Below are positions 24,967 to 34,046 of a stretch of DNA of 34,950 nucleotides, one piece after another. A program made the position numbers and the translations under genes. The notes beneath the pieces were generated by a model that had not been told where the DNA came from, searched no databases, and saw only the letters and a list, made by a program, of their open reading frames with translations. The DNA comes from Rickettsiales bacterium (GTDB lineage Bacteria > Pseudomonadota > Alphaproteobacteria > Rickettsiales > CANDYO01), in assembly GCA_025210695.1 (NCBI GenBank), contig JAOARE010000002.1, positions 1-34,950 of the forward strand, written 5' to 3'. Position 1 is the stretch's first letter, and every line of letters starts with the position of its first letter.

Positions 24967-26082
24967 ATGATTTTAAAAAGCATAGGTTTAATGAGTGGAA
25001 CTTCTATGGATGGTATAGATGCTGTGCTCATGGAAACTGATGGCAAGAAGATTATAAAGCCTAAAGTAACTGCATCTATTTCTTATGATGATGAGTTTAA
25101 GTTAAAACTTAGAGAGGCAGAGCTAGTTGTAAGAGATGCTAAAAAAAATATAGCCTCTTTGGAGGTGGTAAATAGGTCTACAGAGCTTCATGCTGAGGTA
25201 GTTAAAAAATTACTTAAGAAGAGCAATTTATTGCCTAAGGATATTGATGTTATAGGGTATCATGGTCAAACCATTTATCATAATCCTGAAGAGGGAATAA
25301 CCATTCAAATAGGTGATGGGCAATTATTAGCAGATTTAACTGGTATTAAAGTTGTAAATGATTTTCGCAGTGATGATATTAGAAATGGTGGGCAGGGTGC
25401 TCCTTTAGCTCCTCTTTATCATCATGCTTTAGCATTAAGGGATTCTTATTTCCCAGTGGTGGTGGTGAATTGTGGTGGAATATCTAATATCACAATCATC
25501 AATGGAGGTAGTGAAAACCAGGTTATGGGTTTTGATACCGGTCCTGGTAATGTTCTAATTGATCGTTATATTCGTGAAAAAACTAATAACCAAGAATTTA
25601 TGGATTTAGATGGGAAATATGGATCAAAGGGAGTGGTTGATCAAGTTATCTTAGATAAGATGATTACTTTTATACAACCATATCTTGAGCGTAAAGTGTC
25701 AAAGTCTTTAGACTCAGGGGAGTTTCATTTAATTGAAGAATTAGATGTTTTAAGTATTTATGACGGATGTGCTACATTAGAGGCTCTCACAGCTAAATGT
25801 ATTACAGACAATGTGGATATGAATGCTCCAAGAAAATGGGTATTAGCAGGAGGAGGGTGGAATAATTCAGTTATTTTAAAGTTTCTTAAGCAATATTTAA
25901 ATGACAAGTTTGGTGTGGTTGATATTAAATTAGCAAGTGAAATTGGTTGGGATAGCGTTTATATGGAGGCGGAGATTTTTGCATATTTGGCCGTGCGCAG
26001 TCTCTACGGTTTATCCGTTACTATTCCAAATGTTACCGGAGCAAGGGTTGCAAGTTACGGAGGTTCGTTATATACAATATAA
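24967..26082 (+). CDS. anmK: Anhydro-N-acetylmuramic acid kinase
   Basis: A cytoplasmic enzyme that opens and phosphorylates 1,6-anhydro-MurNAc to MurNAc-6-phosphate, a step in recycling peptidoglycan. Its 371 aa match the family. Diagnostic segments are GLMSGTSMDGID (7-18, nucleotide and sugar binding), IGYHGQTIYH, DFRSDDIRNGGQGAPLAP, VVNCGGISNIT, GFDTGPGNVLID and LAGGGWNN. Together with alr this suggests a functional cell wall cycle. It starts 7 bp after the S9 peptidase stop and ends 34 bp before ybeY. I do not see a MurQ-like gene here. Confidence 0.95.
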   Translation: MILKSIGLMSGTSMDGIDAVLMETDGKKIIKPKVTASISYDDEFKLKLREAELVVRDAKKNIASLEVVNRSTELHAEVVKKLLKKSNLLPKDIDVIGYHGQTIYHNPEEGITIQIGDGQLLADLTGIKVVNDFRSDDIRNGGQGAPLAPLYHHALALRDSYFPVVVVNCGGISNITIINGGSENQVMGFDTGPGNVLIDRYIREKTNNQEFMDLDGKYGSKGVVDQVILDKMITFIQPYLERKVSKSLDSGEFHLIEELDVLSIYDGCATLEALTAKCITDNVDMNAPRKWVLAGGGWNNSVILKFLKQYLNDKFGVVDIKLASEIGWDSVYMEAEIFAYLAVRSLYGLSVTIPNVTGARVASYGGSLYTI

Positions 26083-26116
26083 GTGCAGACTTTATTTTAT
26101 ATGATATAATCATCAA

Positions 26117-26647
26117 ATGAGTAAATATTATACTACTACTGATATAGATAGCAATCTTAGAATTGATATAGATTTTGAGGTTCAGGATGATGTTTGGGGC
26201 AACTTGTCAGAGTTAGCTCTTAAAGTATCTAAGGCTGTGTTTTCTAGGCTTGATATATATAAATATATAACCCATATTGAGTTTTCTATTGTTCTTACCA
26301 ATAACGATACAATACAAAAGATTAATTTCCAATATCTTGGTAAAGACAAGTCTACGAATGTTTTGTCTTTTCCTGCTCAAGATATTATAATAGATAAATT
26401 GGGCGATTTAAAAATACAAGATGGATTTCTTTCTATAGGTGATATAATATTTGCATATGGGGTGATGGAAGATGAAATAAGACGGGACGGTAATACATTC
26501 CAGAATCATTTTGCTCATTTGCTTGTTCATGGATTGTTGCATTTATTGGGATATGATCATCAAGAAGATCAAGATGCTTTCCAAATGGAGAGTCTTGAGG
26601 TGGAAATTCTATCAAGTCTTGGTATAAAATCCCCATATGAATATTAG
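26117..26647 (+). CDS. ybeY: Endoribonuclease YbeY (rRNA maturation factor)
   Basis: A zinc-dependent single-strand endoribonuclease needed for 16S rRNA 3'-end maturation and ribosome quality control. Its 176 aa are usual for the family. The metal motif HGLLHLLGYDH has zinc-binding H138, H142 and H148. The upstream segment LGKDKSTNVLSFP (74-86) is the conserved loop, with Asn at the position that is usually Asp (TDVLSFP). The 3' end may overlap the following CBS-domain gene if that gene starts at 26637. The ybeY-corC order is common in alphaproteobacteria, including Rickettsia. Confidence 0.93.
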   Translation: MSKYYTTTDIDSNLRIDIDFEVQDDVWGNLSELALKVSKAVFSRLDIYKYITHIEFSIVLTNNDTIQKINFQYLGKDKSTNVLSFPAQDIIIDKLGDLKIQDGFLSIGDIIFAYGVMEDEIRRDGNTFQNHFAHLLVHGLLHLLGYDHQEDQDAFQMESLEVEILSSLGIKSPYEY

Positions 26648-26663
26648 TAAAAAGGTAATATAT

Positions 26664-27527
26664 ATGCCGGAAGGTGGTCGAGAGAGATATAAATCGCATA
26701 AACTATCAACTATGATAGCTAGGTTGTTTTCTTTTTTTAAATTTAAGTCTGAGCATAACCATAACCATACTTATAATAATTCCTTAGATGCAAGTTCTGA
26801 AGTTGATAATAGCTGGTTTAAATTTCAGCTTCTTAAAGCTGAAGATATTATGATTCCTCGCGCAGATATAGCGGCAATTGACTATAAAAGTTCTTTGGAT
26901 GATATTAGTAGAGTCTTTTTAGAATGCAGGCATACAAGAATGCCAGTTTATAAAGAGGAATTGGATAATATTATCGGTTTTATCAATATAAAAGATATTT
27001 TACCCTATTTATTGGTTCCAAAAGATAATCCAGTTTTTAAGATAGATGCGGTATTGCGTAAACTACTTATAATTGCTCCTTCAATGAAGATTTATAACCT
27101 TCTTGAAGAAATGCGCCAAACCAGAACTCACATTGCATTGGTGGTAGATGAGATGGGAGGAATTGATGGATTAATCACTATTGAGGATTTAGTAGAAGAA
27201 ATTGTTGGTGAGATTGAAGATGAACATGATCAGGGAGATGAAGGGTTAGAATTTAAAGTTATTGATGAAGAAAATTTTGAGGTTAGTGGAAGAATCGAAG
27301 TTGAAGACTTAGAAGAAAAATTAGGTTTGAAGTTGGGTGAAGAAAATGAAGAATATTATACTTTAGGAGGGCTTATTTTATCCATTTCTGGAACAATTCC
27401 TAATAAGGGTGATAGTATTGCTCATCCTTCAGCAGGTGTGGTGTTTAAAATATTAGATAGTGATCCTCGTAGAATAAAGAAAGTGTTGATATATAAAGGA
27501 TCTTCTTCTGTGAATCAACAGCAATGA
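26664..27527 (+). CDS. corC: CorC/TlyC-type CBS-domain protein
   Basis: A soluble 287-aa protein of the CorC/HlyC group: an N-terminal charged region, MIPRADIAAIDY (the usual entry to the CBS pair), two CBS domains to about residue 190 (HTRMPVYKEELDNIIGFI; ALVVDEMGGIDGLITIEDL), an acidic IVGEIEDEHD hinge and a C-terminal transporter-associated domain (YYTLGGLIL). The family is linked to Mg2+/Co2+ efflux; Rickettsia homologues are called TlyC, and haemolysis has been reported for them. No DUF21 membrane domain is present. I chose ATG 26664 because AAGG lies 8 bp before it; ATG 26637, which overlaps ybeY and adds 9 residues, is the alternative. His-rich HNHNHTYN stands near the N-terminus. Confidence 0.88.
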   Translation: MPEGGRERYKSHKLSTMIARLFSFFKFKSEHNHNHTYNNSLDASSEVDNSWFKFQLLKAEDIMIPRADIAAIDYKSSLDDISRVFLECRHTRMPVYKEELDNIIGFINIKDILPYLLVPKDNPVFKIDAVLRKLLIIAPSMKIYNLLEEMRQTRTHIALVVDEMGGIDGLITIEDLVEEIVGEIEDEHDQGDEGLEFKVIDEENFEVSGRIEVEDLEEKLGLKLGEENEEYYTLGGLILSISGTIPNKGDSIAHPSAGVVFKILDSDPRRIKKVLIYKGSSSVNQQQ

Positions 27528-27656
27528 TATCACTATATATATACTATTCTAAATAAATAATATTGAATTGTTATTATAAGGTTGTATGTCTTGATGTTTT
27601 GAAGTAGAGTCAATCGGGTTTGAAGATATACTTAAACTATAGACTGATAAAATAAA

Positions 27657-29144
27657 ATGCAATTTTTAAGAACTAGTGATTTTAAAAAAAAATTCATTGA
27701 TATAGCTAAGCTATTAGTTGAAAATAAAACCTATATATTGCATAAATATATTCCAACCACATTAATATTCTTGCTATCTGCTTATATATATAGTTTGCTT
27801 AGAGGGGTCAAAGATTCAATTTTAGTGCCAACTCTTGGGGCAGAGCTAATTAGCTATGTAAAATTTTATATAGTTTTTCCTTCCACTGTAATATTTTTTG
27901 TCTGTTTCTCAAAGCTAGCCAATCTGTTATCTAGAGATAAATTGTATTATGTAATTGCAATGTTTTTTGCAAGTTTCTTTTTGTTTTATGCTTTTGTTTT
28001 AGGTCCTAATACTAGTTTTTTTCATTTAGATTTATCTAATTGGATATCTAAATACCCTCAATTCAAATATCAAATATTGATGATTCAGAATTGGACAGTT
28101 AGCGTGTTTTATATGATGTCTGAGTTATGTGGCACAGTGATGTTGACTCTTTTATTTTGGCAGTTGGCTAATGATTTGTATAATATAAAAGAAGCAAAAA
28201 AAACTTATGCCTTATTTGGTTTAGTTGGTCAATTGGGCTTGGTGATAGCTGGAGTTGTGCAGAGTAATGTTTCTGTTTGTTTTGAAGACCCATCTGATTA
28301 TGAAGCTTGGAATGTAACCATCAAATGGATGATGATAAGTGTATTTGTGGCATGCTTAGGACTGATATCTATTTATAGATGGATGTATAAGAATGTTTTA
28401 TTTAACCCTTCTCTTTGCGATAGAAAGCATAATACAGAGAAAGAAAAAATTAAATTATCGGTAGTAGAAAGCTTTAAGTATGTATTTTCTTCAAGGTATC
28501 TTTGGTTAATTATGGTGATAGTATTTTGCTATGGGGTTGGAGTTAATATGATAGAAAGCGTTTGGAAAGATCAGCTGCGCCTTCAATATATTTCTAATAG
28601 TAATTATAGTGCATTTATGGGTAAGTTCCATATAATATTTGGCTTTACAACAATAGTCACGATGTTGTTTGGGGCTTATATTCTTAGAAAATTTAAATGG
28701 ATAGTGGCAGCATTATTTACACCTTTAGGTGCTGGTTGTACAGGAGTAATTTTCTTTAACTTAATTATATTTAGAGATTTATTTGGTGAGTGGTTTTCTC
28801 AATTTGAAATAAGTTTGCTTTCAATGGCGGTTATGGTTGGAGCTTTGCAAGTGATGTTGTTTAAATCTTTCAACTATGCTTTTGTTGATGCAACTAAAGA
28901 GATGGCTTTCATTCCTTTAGATAGAGAGCTTAGAATAAAAGGTAAAGCAGCTGTGGATGTTATAGGTGGCAGATTTGGTAAAGCTTTTGGTGCTATTTTG
29001 CAGCAGATAATGTTTCAGTTTATTAGTCCAAATTTGTCTGATCTTACTTATGAGATATTTATAGTTTTTGTAGTCACTATGGTTATGTGGACACTTGCTG
29101 TAATAGCTCTAAACAAAGAGTTTTATAAGTTAACTAAAAGCTAA
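27657..29144 (+). CDS. tlc: ATP/ADP translocase (Tlc nucleotide transporter family)
   Basis: An inner-membrane exchanger that takes host ATP in return for ADP, or imports other nucleotides; found in Rickettsiales, Chlamydiales, other intracellular bacteria and plastids. Its 495 aa form about 12 hydrophobic helices. Signature stretches are LLRGVKDSILVPTLGAELIS, FYIVFPSTVIFF, MIQNWTVSVFYMMSELCGT and the ATKEMAFIPLDRELRIKGKA loop near the C-terminus, with GGRFGKAFGA after it. The exact substrate cannot be told: Rickettsia has five paralogues with different nucleotides. The gene stands alone, 129 bp after corC and 153 bp before the TpsB gene, with no clear ribosome site. This gene is the strongest sign of an intracellular lifestyle. 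Confidence 0.95.
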   Translation: MQFLRTSDFKKKFIDIAKLLVENKTYILHKYIPTTLIFLLSAYIYSLLRGVKDSILVPTLGAELISYVKFYIVFPSTVIFFVCFSKLANLLSRDKLYYVIAMFFASFFLFYAFVLGPNTSFFHLDLSNWISKYPQFKYQILMIQNWTVSVFYMMSELCGTVMLTLLFWQLANDLYNIKEAKKTYALFGLVGQLGLVIAGVVQSNVSVCFEDPSDYEAWNVTIKWMMISVFVACLGLISIYRWMYKNVLFNPSLCDRKHNTEKEKIKLSVVESFKYVFSSRYLWLIMVIVFCYGVGVNMIESVWKDQLRLQYISNSNYSAFMGKFHIIFGFTTIVTMLFGAYILRKFKWIVAALFTPLGAGCTGVIFFNLIIFRDLFGEWFSQFEISLLSMAVMVGALQVMLFKSFNYAFVDATKEMAFIPLDRELRIKGKAAVDVIGGRFGKAFGAILQQIMFQFISPNLSDLTYEIFIVFVVTMVMWTLAVIALNKEFYKLTKS

Positions 29145-29215
29145 TCTAATTTATATAATTATTATTTTTAAAACATAGATGTAAAAAAGTCTCACATTAT
29201 ATGTTTTTAGCGCGC

Positions 29216-29251
29216 ACCTCCTCAATTATAAATTGAACAGGGGTGGGAGGG
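29216..29251 (+). other. G/C-rich hairpin-forming leader before the TpsB gene
   Basis: TCAATT (29222-29227) and AATTGA (29231-29236) pair around a 3-nt loop. They are flanked by a CACCTCC stretch (29215-29221) and a GGAGGGTG stretch (about 29246-29253) that can extend the pairing with a bulge. The local G+C content is clearly above the surrounding DNA. It may be a terminator of tlc or a leader structure of the next gene. Confidence 0.35.
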
Positions 29252-29297
29252 TGTGTATTATTGGGTTTGCAGGTTATTTCAAAACAACAGGAAAATT

Positions 29298-30983
29298 ATG
29301 AGATTAACTATAAAATATGCGTTATTAATTAGTCTTCTATCGTCGACTGCTTTAGCTCAAAAGAATCAGATAGCTAATAATAATATATATGATCAAAGTT
29401 CAATTATAAAAAATAAATCAGTAGGTATTGTGCGCGGTAAGGCTGGGAAGAGTTCTCGCGATAGCTCAGTGTATACTGCAAGCTTTAAAGCTTTTGTAGT
29501 TCATGAAATAACAATTAATTTTGACGGAATAGAGCAGCAAAAAAGTATTAAGGATATATGTGCTGAGTATGTTGGCAAGTACATGACTCATGAAATGATA
29601 TCCGAGTTAAAAATTAAATTAATTAAGAGTCTTATACAGCAAGATTATTTAGTGCCACAAGTAAATATAAGTGAAAACAAAGGAAGGCTAAAAGTTAGTA
29701 TTGGAGTTGCTGGTATTGATAGTGTTGTTATTTTGGGTGAAGGAAAGAATAATCAATTAATGAAGGAATATGCAGATAAAATTTTGTCTGCTAAGACAGC
29801 TAAAGTAAAATATGTACAGAGATATTTAGCATTAATGAATAAGATCCCTGGTTATGATATTGAGTATAAATTAGAAGAGAAAATAGGGGATTCATCTAAA
29901 ACTGAATTAATTATTGCTACTGTAAAAACAAAAGGTGAAGCTTTTGTTGGAGTGGATAATTATGGGGTGAATGATTTAGGAAAAATGCAGATGGCGGCTG
30001 TTGGACAGATCTATTCTCCGTTTGGAGCTCCAGATTCATTTCTAGTACATGGTTCTACAACTAATCATCCAGATAGATTAAATGATGTAGGTTTTGGTTA
30101 TAGCAGAACTATTAATACTTATGGTACAGATGCTCATTTCTTTGCTTCGCATTTTGAAAATAATTCAACAAAAGATGATATAGTGAATGCCGATAGTGGT
30201 ACGGGGAATAATGTTAGGGCTTCTCTTACACATCATCTGTATTTAGCAGCTCACCAGGATCTTCAAGGAGAAATAGCTGTTAACTATAGAAATGCCACTA
30301 GTCATGTGGTGGATAGCATTACTAATGTTTCAAGAACGGATAGAAAATCGAATTATATCTCAGGTGATGCAGGACTTAAATTCTTATTTAAGGATGGAGC
30401 AGATGGTCGCAATATGATGCATTTAAGTGTGGTTCAGGGAATTGATGGTAGGTTTAAAAACTATAATGATGGTGGTGTTTTAGATGTAATTGATTCTCCA
30501 GATGAGCATTTCAATATTATAAAATTTAATATCTATAGAGATCAAGAAATAGCAAATAACTTTAGTATTTTTTCTCATGTTAGCGCGAATTACTCAGGGC
30601 ATAAATTACCAAGCCAAGAGAAATTTACACTAGGTGGTAGAGATTTTGGCAGAGGTTATAGCTTTGGAACAATTGATGGTAATAGAATGTTAGCAGCATC
30701 CTTAGAAGTGAGGTATACTCATCAGATGGATGGCAGGATGTTTGTTGATGAAGTTCAGCCATATATATTCCGAGATATGGGGTATGTTGGTAAGCAATAT
30801 GGTGATACTGATATTACCCATCTTTCATCAACAGGTGCTGGGCTAAGACTAAAACTGCTTTATGATATTGATTGTGGCGCAGAAGCAGCGGTTCCTGTAA
30901 ATAAGAGCTATAAAGTTGATGGAGAGCAACATGACGTTAAGACGAAGTTTGGCGTGTATATTAATAAGGCATTTAAGTTTTAG
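29298..30983 (+). CDS. Two-partner secretion transporter, TpsB/FhaC/ShlB (Omp85 superfamily)
   Basis: An outer-membrane beta-barrel that in known systems exports a large partner protein. From the ATG at 29298 it is 561 aa, with AGGA placed upstream. The signal peptide covers 1-20 (STALA, then Q). Two POTRA domains are visible at about 63-125 and 130-195. The rest is barrel, with the Omp85/TpsB loop-6 motif GGRDFGRGYSFG (446-457, Arg-Gly-Tyr core), FRDMG (491-495) and a final Phe as for Bam-dependent proteins. The earlier GTG at 29253 in the same frame gives a 15-residue extension before the signal peptide and is disfavoured. The next gene starts 28 bp downstream and is the likely partner, though it is not a classical TpsA. 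Confidence 0.85.
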   Translation: MRLTIKYALLISLLSSTALAQKNQIANNNIYDQSSIIKNKSVGIVRGKAGKSSRDSSVYTASFKAFVVHEITINFDGIEQQKSIKDICAEYVGKYMTHEMISELKIKLIKSLIQQDYLVPQVNISENKGRLKVSIGVAGIDSVVILGEGKNNQLMKEYADKILSAKTAKVKYVQRYLALMNKIPGYDIEYKLEEKIGDSSKTELIIATVKTKGEAFVGVDNYGVNDLGKMQMAAVGQIYSPFGAPDSFLVHGSTTNHPDRLNDVGFGYSRTINTYGTDAHFFASHFENNSTKDDIVNADSGTGNNVRASLTHHLYLAAHQDLQGEIAVNYRNATSHVVDSITNVSRTDRKSNYISGDAGLKFLFKDGADGRNMMHLSVVQGIDGRFKNYNDGGVLDVIDSPDEHFNIIKFNIYRDQEIANNFSIFSHVSANYSGHKLPSQEKFTLGGRDFGRGYSFGTIDGNRMLAASLEVRYTHQMDGRMFVDEVQPYIFRDMGYVGKQYGDTDITHLSSTGAGLRLKLLYDIDCGAEAAVPVNKSYKVDGEQHDVKTKFGVYINKAFKF

Positions 30984-31011
30984 ATAAGGACTTACAATAA
31001 AGAGGTGTAAG

Positions 31012-33027
31012 ATGGAAAATCAATATAAAAAAGCTTTAGCAAAGATAGTAGCAGTTTTTAGTATAACAACTGTGTTTTTATTTGGTTTTGATAAACCTGC
31101 TTATGCTTCAGATCAGGCTGACAATCTATCGGCTTCAACCGTTTCAGAAGAAGGGAGTGCAGACTACCTTGAAATGGTAGAATATATGGAAGAAGAAGAT
31201 GATGATCTGGCAGAAAACATCCAAGAAGGAGTTGAAAGTCCTTACAGTAAAGAGATTACTCAGGAGCACATTGATGCTGTAAAAGCCATTTCAGGTGAAT
31301 CAGATGATGTGTACAAAAAAATGATAGCAGCTTATGAAAAACAGCAGCAACTAAGGGTGTCTTTAGAGAAGCATAAATCTCAAAAAATAACAAAAGATGA
31401 ATTGAAAGCACATAAGACAGAATATAAAAATGCGCATAAAGAATATCGTGATGCCCATGAGAAATCCTTGCCTAAAGTTGTTCAAAAAACTGGTGAATTA
31501 TCCCTCAAGTGTAAAGCTGGTGATTGTACGGATGCTGATAAATTACAGTTGAATAAGTATAAGTTATTTACTGATGCTTCCGTTAGTGATCTAAAATTAA
31601 GCACAAACCAATTTGGTAAATTGGAGCTTCATGAGGTTTCGTCATATATAGGGTTTTCAATATCTAAATTATCTGATGAAGATAGAAAATTATTAAGGTA
31701 TTTAAGTAATCAGGAGGCAATACTTAAGTCTAAGATTATGCTTTACAACTCTTTTGGGGGTGATCGTAGACTTGAAGAAGTTAATGCAGCAAATGATAAA
31801 AGAACAGAGTTATTAGTTCAGTTAGGAATTGTTGATACTAAGAAAACTGTTCAATCTAAGGAGAAAATTTCAGGCACCTCTAAACCTTCTGTTGGAGGAA
31901 ACAATGTAGGAGATAATTCTGTTCCTAAAATTACAGGTGTTAGGGATGATTTAAGAATTACCCAAGAAGATGTGAAGGTTTTGGAGGATAGACGCAATGA
32001 ATTAGGTGCTAAGTATTCTGAAGAGTTAAAGTCTGGAATTAATGATCCTAAAGATTCTCTAGCAGCAGAGGAGCTTTTTAGTGTTAGTAAAAAACTGTTT
32101 GAATTACAAAGAAAATTAGATGATGCTATATCTCTTAAAGATCGTACAGCTAGTGACAGTGATAAATTTCAGGCAAGGGTTGAGAAAGCTGGAAAATTAC
32201 AGAAAGAATATGATGAAATGCAAGCAAAATATTCACAGCTGAAATCTAATACTTCACTTTCTGGTAATGTGTCTAATAAAAATACAGCATCAGAGAAAAC
32301 TAAGCGCGCTCAATTAGATAAAATAGCAAAGGAGATGGAGGATTCTAATGGCAGTTCTCAGGCGAAGAAGGATTTGGCTGATTTTAGGGATGCTAATCCT
32401 GAAATCACTGAAGCGGATGTAAATTCTGCTTTATATAAAGCTGCTACACTTAGAAAGCAGGAAGCGGAAGCAGATGCTGCTAAGAAGAAGAATGAGAAGG
32501 ATAAAGCTCAGCGCGCTCAATTAGATGAATTAGCAAAAAATGCAGTAGATTCAAATGATATGACAGAATTAAATAAATTTATGGCTGCTAATCCTGATGT
32601 TAAAGAGGAAGCTAGGGAGTCTGCTCTTCGTAAAGCTGCTGTACTTAAAAAGCAGCAAGAAAAGGAAAGAAAAGCAAAAGAGAATCAGAATCAAGATTCT
32701 TTAGAGAAGGAAAAAGATGTGGTTCCAGTTCCTAAATATAAAGAGAAACAAAATAAAACTAAGATAGCTACAGATAAGAATGGAGATTATATAAGAGTTG
32801 ATCAGGGGTCTAAGAAGAGCTCTCATAAAGCAGTAGTGGCTGTTCAGAGGTCTACTCCTTCTAAAGTAACAAATGAAGTTGTTAAAGCTGCGGAGCCTAC
32901 TAAAAGTAGTGTAAAGGCCAACTATAATACAACTGCCACTAAAACTACTAACTCTAGTAATGTAAAAATTAAAGAGGACAATAATGTTAATAGAATTAAT
33001 CTATTGAATGAGGCTTTATCGCAGTAG
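31012..33027 (+). CDS. Exported coiled-coil repeat protein, putative partner of the TpsB transporter
   Basis: A 671-aa protein with an N-terminal basic stretch and a hydrophobic segment (about 10-26), then PAYA-SDQ, which fits signal peptidase cleavage after A32. The mature part is highly charged. Residues 35-80 are acidic, and most of the rest is long helix or coiled coil. The only Cys residues are C167 and C172 (LKCKAGDCTD), which could form a disulfide in the periplasm or outside. Two tandem repeats of about 55 residues lie near 432-550. The end is Lys/Thr/Asn-rich and low in complexity. There is no TPS domain, beta-helix or haemagglutinin repeat as in known TpsA proteins. It is 28 bp after the TpsB gene, with AGAGGTG as ribosome site, so co-expression is likely. 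Confidence 0.7.
   Translation: MENQYKKALAKIVAVFSITTVFLFGFDKPAYASDQADNLSASTVSEEGSADYLEMVEYMEEEDDDLAENIQEGVESPYSKEITQEHIDAVKAISGESDDVYKKMIAAYEKQQQLRVSLEKHKSQKITKDELKAHKTEYKNAHKEYRDAHEKSLPKVVQKTGELSLKCKAGDCTDADKLQLNKYKLFTDASVSDLKLSTNQFGKLELHEVSSYIGFSISKLSDEDRKLLRYLSNQEAILKSKIMLYNSFGGDRRLEEVNAANDKRTELLVQLGIVDTKKTVQSKEKISGTSKPSVGGNNVGDNSVPKITGVRDDLRITQEDVKVLEDRRNELGAKYSEELKSGINDPKDSLAAEELFSVSKKLFELQRKLDDAISLKDRTASDSDKFQARVEKAGKLQKEYDEMQAKYSQLKSNTSLSGNVSNKNTASEKTKRAQLDKIAKEMEDSNGSSQAKKDLADFRDANPEITEADVNSALYKAATLRKQEAEADAAKKKNEKDKAQRAQLDELAKNAVDSNDMTELNKFMAANPDVKEEARESALRKAAVLKKQQEKERKAKENQNQDSLEKEKDVVPVPKYKEKQNKTKIATDKNGDYIRVDQGSKKSSHKAVVAVQRSTPSKVTNEVVKAAEPTKSSVKANYNTTATKTTNSSNVKIKEDNNVNRINLLNEALSQ
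32305..32664 (+). repeat. Two tandem coding repeats in the coiled-coil protein
   Basis: Unit 1 (32305-32469, starting RAQLDKIAKE) and unit 2 (32512-32664, starting RAQLDELAKN) are 207 bp apart. They share RAQLD, the ANP(E/D) turn, SALxKAA and the LxKQ end. The first bases (CGCGCTCAATTAGAT) are identical in DNA, pointing to an internal duplication that has since drifted. Confidence 0.7.
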
Positions 33028-33259
33028 CATATTGTAAATATAGCTTTAAAATTTTATTGATTGTCATCTCTCGTTAGGAAGGGATATTAAAATATAGTAT
33101 GTTAGGGGCTGTATTTTTTGTAATCTTATCACAGTTTCTATTAACTCTATAAAGTTATTTTTCAGTAAGTTGCAAGAATTTTTCAGTTGTTAATGATTTG
33201 TTAATGGTTGTGGGTTGATAATGGTAAGTTGTTATTTATATGGAGTAGTTATTTTTTGA

Positions 33260-34027
33260 ATGTTTAAAGTTAATAATTTATTTTCAGGGCAGAAGGGTGA
33301 AGCTCCAGAAGCCAATAGTGAGAATGTAGTTAGTAGTATTAATAATTGGTATTCTGATAGATATAACTCCATTGTTGTTCAGCGCAATTTAATACTAATA
33401 GTTTTGTTGCTATCTCTGGTCTTGGTGATAGCAAGCGTTTTTGTTGTTGGTAATGTGTCTTCAACATTTAAAATTCAACCATTTGTAATAGAAATTGAGA
33501 AAAAGACAGGTATTACTAATATTGTAAATCCTCTTGTGAATCGTGAATTAACGAGCGATGAAGTATTAAATAAATATTTTATTACCAGATATATCAAAGC
33601 AAGAGAAGGATATAGCTCTGAAAGTTGGAGGTATAATTATTTAACAGTGGTGCGTTTGTTATCTACTCCTGGGGTGTATAGAGCATTTAGTCGATTTTTT
33701 AATGGTAGTGCTCAGAGTCCCATTGCGCTTTATGGTAATCAAACTTCTACAGAAGTTGTTTTTAGGTCAATTCAGTTCTTTCCTCCAGTAGCTGATTCTA
33801 GAGGAAGAATGGGAGACTCTAGGGCAGTTGTTAGGTTTACCATTATAGCAGACAAGGGGCACCTTAGAAATGCAGTGGATAATAGAATATATAAAATTGT
33901 AACTTTAACATATAAATATCAACAAACTAAAATGAGCGATAATGATCGAATGGAAAATCCACTTGGTTTCTTTATTACATCTTATCGTGATGATATAGAA
34001 AACACTAGTATTGATGTGGTAAAATAG
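33260..34027 (+). CDS. virB8: Type IV secretion system protein VirB8
   Basis: An inner-membrane assembly factor of the type IV secretion channel. Its 255 aa have a short cytoplasmic part, one membrane helix at about 44-64 and a periplasmic NTF2-like domain. Family landmarks are SPIALYG (153-159) and the C-terminal NPLGFFITSYRDDIE (233-247). The preceding 232 bp hold no gene, so a promoter for the type IV cluster is expected there, although I find no clean match. Rickettsiales carry more than one VirB8; this copy is full length. The only purine-rich site, TGGAG at 33241-33245, is 14 bp from the ATG, which is far. The short virB9 follows after 19 bp. Confidence 0.9.
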   Translation: MFKVNNLFSGQKGEAPEANSENVVSSINNWYSDRYNSIVVQRNLILIVLLLSLVLVIASVFVVGNVSSTFKIQPFVIEIEKKTGITNIVNPLVNRELTSDEVLNKYFITRYIKAREGYSSESWRYNYLTVVRLLSTPGVYRAFSRFFNGSAQSPIALYGNQTSTEVVFRSIQFFPPVADSRGRMGDSRAVVRFTIIADKGHLRNAVDNRIYKIVTLTYKYQQTKMSDNDRMENPLGFFITSYRDDIENTSIDVVK

Positions 34028-34046
34028 GTTATTTAGGAATAATAAA

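Noticed and set aside
33187-33206. Direct repeat TTGTTAATG twice, 11 bp apart, upstream of virB8
   Set aside because: Could be a regulator site, but 9-bp AT-rich repeats are common by chance and no matching -10 box with proper spacing was found.
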